A stretch of DNA of 5,752 bases, from NCBI GenBank assembly GCA_013042825.1, contig JABDPL010000238.1, positions 1-5,752 of the forward strand. Direction: 5' to 3'. The translations under genes and the position numbers were made by a program. This DNA comes from Flavobacteriaceae bacterium. GTDB lineage: Bacteria > Bacteroidota > Bacteroidia > Flavobacteriales > Flavobacteriaceae. The notes beneath the pieces are model-generated. The model did not search any database, was not told the origin of the DNA, and saw only the letters and a program-made list of their open reading frames with translations. How positions within the stretch are numbered: position 1 is the first letter of the stretch; each line of letters starts with the position of its first letter. Shown here piece by piece: positions 1-5,752 of the stretch.

Positions 1-1587
1 GCCCAAAACACCCTGGGTACCCTGTTGAATACAGAAAACAGCTTTGATGGGTACATTCTCTTTTCTCCGAGAACTTCTGAACCCGACAGGAATACCTACC
101 TCATTAATAACTGCGGTGAAGTGATCAATCAATGGTCAAGTACATTCAGAGTATTTAGTACCGACTATCTAATGCCTGACGGGTCCTTATTCCGGTCTGT
201 GATCGATAATCAGTCTACGCTTGACATTCCCGGTAATACCGGGCGCATAGAGCATCTCGACTGGGATGGCAACACTATCTGGGCCCTCACCTATGCCGAC
301 ACCGATTATAGTTTTCATCACGATTACGTAGTCCTTGACAATGGAAACATCCTGATGTTAGTAGCCAAAAGGCGGACCTTCCAGGAAGCAATTGATAACG
401 GACGTGATCCCGCCACCATAGCACAAAATGAATTATATGAGGAATGTGTTCTTGAAATAGAACCCGTTGGAACCGATGGTTTCAATATCGTTTGGGAATG
501 GAATTCCTGGGATCATCTCATTCAGGATTTCGATAATACCAAATTGAATTTTGGCGTGGTGGGCGACCATCCGGAATTGGTAGATATTAATTTCGGCACG
601 AATTTCGGTGAAGCCGATTGGTGGCATTCCAATGCGTTGAGCTATAGCCCGGAGCTTGACCAGATCATCATATCCAACAGAAACTCTAACGAATTCCTTA
701 TCATTGATCATTCCACTACAACGGCCGAGGCCGCCGTTTCCACAGGAGGCAACAGTGGTATGGGCGGTGATATTATTTACAGATATGGCAACCCCCAGTC
801 CTATGATCAAGGGGATGAATCAGACCGAAAACTGTTTGCCCAGCATGATGTACAGTTTATTCCTCCCGGATCCCCCAATGCAGGAAAGATCATGATGTTT
901 AACAACGGACAAGGTTTGGGTTACACGCGAATCCAGATAATCACACCGCCTTATGATGCTCTGAATCAAAATTATACCTATACCGGAGGTGCTTACGAGC
1001 CAAATACCGTGGATTGGGAGTATGTCGATCCCGATGATCCCACTAACTTTTTTGCCGCCTTTTTATCGGGCGCTCAGGAACTACCTAATGGCAATTTCCT
1101 GATCTGTCACGGACCAGACGGACTCCTGTTTGAGGTTGATCCCGGTTCCAATACAGTCTGGAGCTATCAGAGTCCGGTTGCAAATACCGGTATATTGACC
1201 GATGGCGTAGATCCCATAACCGGACAGACCCGGATATTCAGGGCGCTGAAATACCCACCTGACTATCCCGGATTGGACGGCAAGGACCTGACACCCGGTA
1301 CCGTTATAGAGTTAGATCCGGCCGAGGACAATTGTGTTCTGTTATCAACATCGGATTTCGCTTCAAACACCGGTATCAGTATTCATCCTACCGTTGTGGA
1401 GAATTATTTAAATATCAACACCGACCTAACCGCTTTTGAAGTCCGATTATTTTCGATCTCCGGGCAATTGATAAAATCGGAAAAATCAAGTACGTTTTTA
1501 GACCTGTCTTCATTGAATTCCGGACTTTATTTTGTTCAGATTTCTGACGGAACCTCGAATTCCACTTTTAAGATCATCAAGAACTAA
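1..1587 (+). CDS. Arylsulfate sulfotransferase-like secreted enzyme with T9SS sorting domain (5' end missing)
   Basis: The frame is open from base 1 to the TAA at 1585-1587, giving 528 visible residues (numbered from base 1). A TTG at 25 could be read as a start, but residues 1-8 (AQNTLGTL) match the expected mature N-terminus after a signal peptide, so the true start lies upstream. Family members are beta-propeller enzymes that move a sulfuryl group between phenolic compounds through a histidine intermediate. Matching signatures are the N-terminal YLINNCGEVINQW, then HHDY (H106/H107), DWWHSN (H209, N211), SNR (R227) and AQHD (H282). The H209-to-R227 gap of 18 equals that of H356-R374 in E. 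coli ASST as I recall it, and H107-H209 (102) is close to H252-H356 (104). H282 would be the sulfurylated histidine (H436). Residues about 457-528 form a T9SS type A tail, so the enzyme is probably exported to the surface or medium. The donor and acceptor cannot be read from sequence. Confidence 0.87.
   Translation, partial: AQNTLGTLLNTENSFDGYILFSPRTSEPDRNTYLINNCGEVINQWSSTFRVFSTDYLMPDGSLFRSVIDNQSTLDIPGNTGRIEHLDWDGNTIWALTYADTDYSFHHDYVVLDNGNILMLVAKRRTFQEAIDNGRDPATIAQNELYEECVLEIEPVGTDGFNIVWEWNSWDHLIQDFDNTKLNFGVVGDHPELVDINFGTNFGEADWWHSNALSYSPELDQIIISNRNSNEFLIIDHSTTTAEAAVSTGGNSGMGGDIIYRYGNPQSYDQGDESDRKLFAQHDVQFIPPGSPNAGKIMMFNNGQGLGYTRIQIITPPYDALNQNYTYTGGAYEPNTVDWEYVDPDDPTNFFAAFLSGAQELPNGNFLICHGPDGLLFEVDPGSNTVWSYQSPVANTGILTDGVDPITGQTRIFRALKYPPDYPGLDGKDLTPGTVIELDPAEDNCVLLSTSDFASNTGISIHPTVVENYLNINTDLTAFEVRLFSISGQLIKSEKSSTFLDLSSLNSGLYFVQISDGTSNSTFKIIKN
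1369..1584 (+). other. T9SS type A C-terminal sorting domain (coding segment)
   Basis: This is the last 70 or so residues of the sulfotransferase-like protein. It has the usual pattern of the Por secretion tail: an SIHPTVVENYLNI opening, a middle FEVRLFSISGQLIKS strand pair, then DLSSLNSGLYFVQISDG and a final basic FKIIKN end. In known T9SS cargo this beta-sandwich directs passage across the outer membrane and is then removed, with the cargo released or anchored to lipopolysaccharide. Which fate applies here cannot be told. Confidence 0.88.
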
Positions 1588-1591
1588 GTCT

Positions 1592-2353
1592 ATGCAAAAA
1601 CCTTTCATTTTCCTGATAATCCTAATTGCTCTGCTCGGATGCAACTCCAAGGAAATCGATCGGGAAGCCCGGGCCAAAAGACTCTTGGCAATGACCCTAG
1701 AGGAATATAACACTGAAGAGTTCTTTAAATCAACAGTGACCTTTAATATGGGGGAACTCGAATATAAAATGGTTCGTGACGGGGTTATTACCGATTTTGA
1801 AGTGACCAGACAGGTAGATAGCTTAACATACAAAGCGGTATACAAAAACGGATACAGGGCCTATTTAATCAACGATAGCATACAAGCTGAAACCAGTTAC
1901 AGTAATTTATTCATCGATATCAGACTTGAAGGGATAATGTATTTTTTTACCTTGCCTCGTGAGTTCGATCGAAACTACGTACATCTGAAGCAATTGGAAG
2001 ACGTTATCATTAAAAAGAAAACCTATCACGCTGTTCATGTTAGTTTTACACGTGTATCTGAGGATGATCCCGAGGATGAGCTCATCCTGTATATCGATCC
2101 AGACACCAACCACATTAAATATTTTGCAGAGTTCCATCAATTTACAGCGGCTAAAAAGAATGTTTTCAAAGTAGCACATAATTTCAGAAGGATAGATAGT
2201 CTGTTGTTTGCCGATTACTATGTTCTTGTTCCGAGAAAGGAGGACCAAAACGAAAAACTCGACGATCTTTATAAACTGTATAATGCAAACAATATGGATG
2301 AGCTACCTTCTCTGATCTTTGAGAATATCGAGGTTGAGCGAACTAAAAACTAA
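1592..2353 (+). CDS. Small outer-membrane-type lipoprotein, DUF6503-like, function unknown
   Basis: The product has 253 residues. The frame is open upstream to an ATG at 1532, but that start would overlap the preceding gene by 56 bases and put 20 charged residues ahead of the leader. The ATG at 1592 gives a clean lipoprotein signal: MQKP, a hydrophobic run of about 11 residues, and lipobox LLGC with Cys17 as the lipidated residue. The mature part is rich in charged residues and alternating beta-type segments, including YFFTLP (117-122), LYIDPDTNHIKYF (from 166), a DSLLFADYYVLVP strand and a closing LIFENIEVE. This arrangement resembles the Bacteroidota DUF6503 family, whose fold I believe is LolA-like; the assignment is from memory of family pattern and is moderate only. 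The start lies 4 bases after the sulfotransferase stop, so the two are cotranscribed and perhaps translationally coupled, suggesting an accessory role. No catalytic motif is visible. Confidence 0.82.
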   Translation: MQKPFIFLIILIALLGCNSKEIDREARAKRLLAMTLEEYNTEEFFKSTVTFNMGELEYKMVRDGVITDFEVTRQVDSLTYKAVYKNGYRAYLINDSIQAETSYSNLFIDIRLEGIMYFFTLPREFDRNYVHLKQLEDVIIKKKTYHAVHVSFTRVSEDDPEDELILYIDPDTNHIKYFAEFHQFTAAKKNVFKVAHNFRRIDSLLFADYYVLVPRKEDQNEKLDDLYKLYNANNMDELPSLIFENIEVERTKN

Positions 2354-2397
2354 ATTGTATACTTTCGAGGGTTACGAGGATTTTCCATTTAAATACT

Positions 2398-2433
2398 GAA
2401 GAAACCATCGTCTCATTCAGATGGTTTTTTTAA
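2398..2433 (+). terminator. Intrinsic terminator after the two-gene operon
   Basis: AAACCATC (2402-2409) pairs perfectly with GATGGTTT (2420-2427) around a 10-base loop. The right arm runs into an unbroken T run (2425-2431), with A/G residues on the left that can extend the stem. It starts about 45 bases after the lipoprotein stop, as expected for the end of the sulfotransferase-lipoprotein transcript. The T run ends only about 30 bases before the next gene's start. Confidence 0.8.
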
Positions 2434-2462
2434 TTTTACCGATGATTCAATATCCGAAATAC

Positions 2463-5400
2463 ATGCGTACCTCATTCCCGATTTTCATATTGTTTTTACT
2501 ATTAATCCTTAGCCTGGGCTGCCAACAAGATAAGCCCGGTAAAACAGAGAATGATTATTCCGATGAATCTAAAACATCTGAAAGTTACCCTGAGTTTATA
2601 AAAATTAATTCTGAAATGAGTAATATCGCATTCGTAAATGCGATTACCCACGATGTGGCTACTAAATTCAACCTTTTCGATTACGATTATTTCTACAATG
2701 GCTCTGGAGTTGGTGTTGAAGATCTCAATAATGACGGTCTGAAAGATATTTTCTTCTGTGCTAACCAGGTTGAGAACAGGCTTTATGTCAATACCGGGGA
2801 TCTGACATTCAAAGACGTTACCGAAACCGCTAACATCAATGAGAATAAATTCTGGTCGAGCGGGATTACCTTTGTCGATATCAATAGCGATGGCTGGATG
2901 GACATCTACATCTCCCAGGGTGGTCCGCATGAACCGGAGAAAAGAAAAAACATTCTTCTGGTTAATCAAAAGGACCTGACCTTTAAGGAATCTGCTGCTG
3001 AATACGGGCTGGATGATCCCGGAATCAGTACCCAGAGTGCATTCTTTGATTTTGATAAGGATGGTGACCTCGATTGTGTGGTGATGAATGAAAATGATTA
3101 CTACGGCACCGATCCCGACCGGTTTTACAATATCCTGAGCGATAAAAACCTTTTGTTGCAGAATTGCAGCCATCTCTATGAGAATCGTTCCGGAAAATTT
3201 ATAAATATCACCGAGAAAGCCGGGATGTTAAAACCCACATTCGGCCTGGGACTCTGCGTTAGTGATATTAATGACGATAGCTGGCCGGATATCTACATCG
3301 CCAATGATTATTACGTACCCGATGCCATGTATATCAATAATGGTGATGGCACATTCACCGATCAGATAAAAGCGAATACCAATCAGATATCATTTTACGG
3401 CATGGGTCTTGACATAGCCGATATCAATAATGATAATCTTAAGGATATTTTCGTTCTCGATATGGCTTCAAGCGACCACGTGCGATCGAAAACCCTGATG
3501 GCATCTATGAATGTCCCCCAATTCAATTTACTGACGAACGACCTGGGCTTGCAAACGCAATATATGTTCAATTCGGTTCAGCTGAATATGGGGAACGACA
3601 CCTATACCAATATTGCGCAATTCACAGGAATGTCGAAAACCGACTGGAGCTGGGCAACCCTGGTATTCGATATGGATCACGATACAAAGGAAGATATATA
3701 CGTCAGCAATGGCTACCGGCGGTATGCGCTCGACAACGATTCAAGAATGCGCATTGCGCGGGCCAAGCAGCAATACCGCGGTGAAGTACCTCTTGCCCTC
3801 AAGGACCAGATATATAATGATCTCCCTTCGGAAAAACTACCCAACATCCTCTACAAGAATAAGGGCGATTTGAAATTTGAGAATATCACCGCCTTCACCG
3901 CCATCAATGAACCGTCATTCTCGAATGGTGCGGCATATTCCGATCTGGATAATGATGGCGACCTCGATATTGTAGTCAATAATATGGATATGGAAGCCTT
4001 CCTGTTTAAAAACATGGCTGTAGAAAATTCCGTTGGTAATTATTTGAAGATAATTCCTGAAGGCAAGCTATCTGAAACATTTGCCAAAGCCAGGATCACC
4101 ATAGGCGACCTGAGTAAAACCAAGGAATCAAAACGCGTACGAGGCTATATTTCCGCTGTGGATAACACCATACATTTCGGGCTTGGAGATGCGGAAACCG
4201 TTGATTCCGTAGTTATAAGCTGGCCCTCCGGCAAGCAGCAACTGCTTACTAATGTCGAAGCTAACAGCACGCTAACAGTTAAAGAGGAGGATGCAAAACA
4301 GGCATCGGAAAAGAAATCAAGGGAACGATTAATTCAAACCGCTTCCGGGCTGATCGACTATGCTCATGTTGAGAATCCCTTCAATGATTTCCGGAAGGAA
4401 GTCCTTCTTCCATTTAAACAATCAACACAGGGCCCGATAATTACCGAGGGCGACGTAAATAACGATGGTAAGACCGATCTTTATATCGGTGGTGCCTACA
4501 ACCAGGCCGGAGAATTATTCATTCAAAGCGATAGCGGTTTTACCAAAATGCAGAATCCGGTGTTCGAAGCTGATAAATTACACGAAGACATGTCGGCGGT
4601 TTTCTTCGATATCGACGGAGACGGGGATGACGATCTTTATGTGGTTAGCGGCGGTAGTGAGTTCATCGAACGGTCAGAACCCCTGGTAGATCGTATCTAC
4701 AGGAATGATGGCAGCGGAAAATTCGAAAAGTTTAGCGGCACTGAGATTGACAATTACCCGGTTAGCGGAAAGGCTGTGGCCAAAATTGATTATGATAACG
4801 ATGGTGACCTTGATATCATTCTAGGCAACAGGATCATACCGCAAAAATATCCCCTGCATGAACCGTCTATTGTTTATGAGAACGACGGCGGAATCCTGAA
4901 AAATGTAACTGGTACTGTTGCTCCTGAGTTTGAAGATTTTGGCATGGTTAACGATATCATCACTACTGATTTCAATAACGACGGCTGGGAAGATTTTATA
5001 GTTGTTGGTGAGTGGACGCATATCGGACTATTCAGAAATGATCAAGGTTCATTTACCGACATCTCGTCCCTTAGTGGTTTAGACGCCCAACTGGGGTGGT
5101 GGTTCAACGTAACGGAGACCGATCTCAATAATGACGGTCTGAAGGATTATTTCGTTGGAAACATAGGAAAGAATATAAAATTCAAGGTGGAAGATGGTAA
5201 GCCGCTTCGTGTGTATGCAGATGATTTTGATGAAAACGGGACTCATGATGTGGTGCTGAGTTATAAATATAACGACGTTTTTGTTCCGGTTCGCGGTAAG
5301 GAGTGTTCAACCCAGCAAATGCCGTTTATCTCTGAAAAAATGCCGACTTACCAGGAATTCGCGAACGCCACCCTTGAAGATATTTATGGTGAAAAGATCC

Positions 5401-5752
5401 TGACCGCCTATGAGCGGGAAGTCAACCAATTCAACCATTTGATACTATTAAATACCGGTGACGGTAAATTTAAATCCATAGTTCTTCCCAATATGGTTCA
5501 AACCATGCCCGTTATGGATGCCGAAAGCTTTGATTTTAATAAAGATGGATTTGATGACCTGATTGTTGTGGGCAACATTTACAATACGGAAGTTGAGACC
5601 CCACGACTTGATAACCCATACGGACTCATATTGATCTCTGATGGCAAATCAAATTACAGGGTTTTAGGTCCTGAGGAAACCGGGTTTTATATCGATGGCA
5701 ATGCCAAATCGGTTGCCCTGGTTAGTATTAATAATTCTGATCATATTATTGT
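2463..5752 (+). CDS. Giant FG-GAP/VCBS-repeat lipoprotein with central ASPIC/UnbV domain (3' end missing)
   Basis: I translated this frame through to the window edge: 1096 complete codons, no stop, last partial codon GT (valine). The ATG at 2463 gives a 20-residue lipoprotein leader ending LSLGC with Cys20; an in-frame ATG at 2442 would add seven residues and sits nine bases after the terminator T run, so I prefer 2463. After an acidic linker come seven DxDxDGxxD-type calcium loops starting at D87, D139, D196, D268, D320, D403 and D494, then ASPIC/UnbV (about 526-607). Seven more loops start at D664, D716, D776, D836, D887, D921 and D1024. Such repeats form beta-propeller blades, as in integrins and CRTAC1. 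Proteins of this build are common in Bacteroidota and mostly annotated only as VCBS-repeat proteins; I know no established biochemical role. A conserved-looking RGKECSTQQMPF stretch (944-955) carries the only cysteine of the visible second half. The remaining C-terminus is probably short, judging from family length. Confidence 0.9.
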   Translation, partial: MRTSFPIFILFLLLILSLGCQQDKPGKTENDYSDESKTSESYPEFIKINSEMSNIAFVNAITHDVATKFNLFDYDYFYNGSGVGVEDLNNDGLKDIFFCANQVENRLYVNTGDLTFKDVTETANINENKFWSSGITFVDINSDGWMDIYISQGGPHEPEKRKNILLVNQKDLTFKESAAEYGLDDPGISTQSAFFDFDKDGDLDCVVMNENDYYGTDPDRFYNILSDKNLLLQNCSHLYENRSGKFINITEKAGMLKPTFGLGLCVSDINDDSWPDIYIANDYYVPDAMYINNGDGTFTDQIKANTNQISFYGMGLDIADINNDNLKDIFVLDMASSDHVRSKTLMASMNVPQFNLLTNDLGLQTQYMFNSVQLNMGNDTYTNIAQFTGMSKTDWSWATLVFDMDHDTKEDIYVSNGYRRYALDNDSRMRIARAKQQYRGEVPLALKDQIYNDLPSEKLPNILYKNKGDLKFENITAFTAINEPSFSNGAAYSDLDNDGDLDIVVNNMDMEAFLFKNMAVENSVGNYLKIIPEGKLSETFAKARITIGDLSKTKESKRVRGYISAVDNTIHFGLGDAETVDSVVISWPSGKQQLLTNVEANSTLTVKEEDAKQASEKKSRERLIQTASGLIDYAHVENPFNDFRKEVLLPFKQSTQGPIITEGDVNNDGKTDLYIGGAYNQAGELFIQSDSGFTKMQNPVFEADKLHEDMSAVFFDIDGDGDDDLYVVSGGSEFIERSEPLVDRIYRNDGSGKFEKFSGTEIDNYPVSGKAVAKIDYDNDGDLDIILGNRIIPQKYPLHEPSIVYENDGGILKNVTGTVAPEFEDFGMVNDIITTDFNNDGWEDFIVVGEWTHIGLFRNDQGSFTDISSLSGLDAQLGWWFNVTETDLNNDGLKDYFVGNIGKNIKFKVEDGKPLRVYADDFDENGTHDVVLSYKYNDVFVPVRGKECSTQQMPFISEKMPTYQEFANATLEDIYGEKILTAYEREVNQFNHLILLNTGDGKFKSIVLPNMVQTMPVMDAESFDFNKDGFDDLIVVGNIYNTEVETPRLDNPYGLILISDGKSNYRVLGPEETGFYIDGNAKSVALVSINNSDHII
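2721..2743 (+). repeat. 23-bp direct repeat, copy 1
   Basis: This stretch is identical in all 23 bases to 5121-5143. It begins GATCTCAATAATGACGG and codes for DLNNDGLK, the first calcium loop of the first repeat block. One mismatch (A here, G in the other copy) follows, then a shared GAT. Confidence 0.85.
2721..3968 (+). other. First FG-GAP/VCBS repeat block (seven calcium-loop motifs)
   Basis: Residues 87-502 of the large lipoprotein. The loops are DLNNDGLKD (87), DINSDGWMD (139), DFDKDGDLD (196), DINDDSWPD (268), DINNDNLKD (320), DMDHDTKED (403) and DLDNDGDLD (494). Start-to-start spacings are 52, 57, 72, 52, 83 and 91 residues. The fourth to sixth loops have lost the central glycine (S, N, T) while keeping all the acidic or Asn ligand positions. 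Seven motifs fit a seven-bladed propeller, but the fold is inferred. Confidence 0.8.
4038..4283 (+). other. ASPIC/UnbV domain (coding segment)
   Basis: Residues about 526-607 of the large lipoprotein. The marks are NYLKI at the front, AKARITIG, KRVRGYISAVDNTIHFGLG, then VDSVVISWPSGKQQ and a closing hydrophobic VEANSTLTVK. This matches the domain shared by CRTAC1 and UnbV-type proteins, which usually follows FG-GAP repeats. Here it sits between two repeat blocks. A linker rich in Lys and Glu (about 607-625) follows and may be helical. Confidence 0.85.
4452..5558 (+). other. Second FG-GAP/VCBS repeat block (seven calcium-loop motifs)
   Basis: Residues 664-1032 of the large lipoprotein. The loops are DVNNDGKTD (664), DIDGDGDDD (716), DYDNDGDLD (776), DFNNDGWED (836), DLNNDGLKD (887), DFDENGTHD (921) and DFNKDGFDD (1024). 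Spacings are 52, 60, 60, 51, 34 and 103. The 34-residue step is too short for a normal blade and the 103-residue step long enough for two, so the D921 loop may lie inside a blade and one blade may lack a loop. Confidence 0.78.
5121..5143 (+). repeat. 23-bp direct repeat, copy 2
   Basis: Second copy of the exact repeat at 2721-2743, in the same reading frame and exactly 2400 bp (800 codons) downstream. It codes for the fifth calcium loop of the second block (D887 to K894). Other loops of the gene code for similar residues with different synonymous codons. Confidence 0.85.

Noticed and set aside
25..27. TTG as start codon of the first gene
   Set aside because: The frame continues upstream to base 1 with residues that fit the family's mature N-terminus, and a start here would leave an exported protein without a signal peptide.
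229..243. Perfect inverted repeat CCCGGTA-A-TACCGGG
   Set aside because: It lies inside the sulfotransferase coding region and encodes PGNTG. AATACCGG-like strings recur at other Asn-Thr-Gly codons (about 1183, 2793 and 5453), so codon choice explains it; no T run follows.
433..810. Minus-strand open frame of 125 codons
   Set aside because: It is antisense to the conserved active-site region of the sulfotransferase-like gene and has no family-like features.
1510..2248. Two minus-strand open frames (1510-1845 and 1907-2248)
   Set aside because: Both are antisense to the lipoprotein gene, one also to the T9SS tail; neither has a recognisable product.
2334..2367. Possible promoter: TTG at 2334-2336 and TACTTTCG at 2360-2367
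   Set aside because: The -7 element has one mismatch and the 23-base spacing is at the edge of the accepted range. The -33 part lies in coding sequence and the terminator stands directly downstream. Kept only as a possibility.
2502..3173. Long open frame on the minus strand (223 codons)
   Set aside because: It lies wholly inside the well-supported FG-GAP lipoprotein gene, antisense to the calcium-loop coding, and its translation shows no recognisable domain. It is a composition shadow.
3613..4689. Plus-strand frames at 3613-3873 and 4465-4689
   Set aside because: They are shifted readings within the FG-GAP gene, whose own frame is unbroken and domain-rich here.

Overview
The window looks like chromosomal DNA from a member of the Bacteroidota, most likely a marine or environmental Flavobacteriia/Saprospiria-type bacterium. 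Three things point there. The first gene ends in a type A C-terminal sorting domain of the type IX secretion system (T9SS), a system found in this phylum. Two genes encode lipoproteins with short hydrophobic leaders, and no strong Shine-Dalgarno sequence precedes either visible start. The protein families (Bacteroidota-type arylsulfotransferase, a DUF6503-like lipoprotein, and a very long FG-GAP/VCBS protein with an ASPIC/UnbV domain) are all typical of that phylum.

Layout, all on the + strand. Positions 1-1587 hold the 3' part of an arylsulfate sulfotransferase-like exported enzyme; its start codon and signal peptide lie just left of the window. Four bases after its stop, a small lipoprotein gene (1592-2353) begins, so these two almost certainly share a transcript. 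A 109-bp gap (2354-2462) carries a clear intrinsic terminator at about 2398-2433. From 2463 to the right edge runs one uninterrupted reading frame of at least 1096 codons with no stop in the window. It encodes a giant lipoprotein made of two sets of calcium-binding FG-GAP/VCBS repeats on either side of an ASPIC/UnbV domain.

All three products are predicted to leave the cytoplasm: one as a T9SS cargo, two as lipoproteins. A shared role at the cell envelope, perhaps around sulfated aromatic compounds, is possible, but the sequence does not prove it. I see no mobile element, CRISPR array, RNA gene or defence system. The most distinctive features are the duplicated two-propeller architecture of the large lipoprotein, a 23-bp exact direct repeat placed exactly 2400 bp apart within its gene, and a terminator so close to that gene's start that its promoter has almost nowhere to sit.
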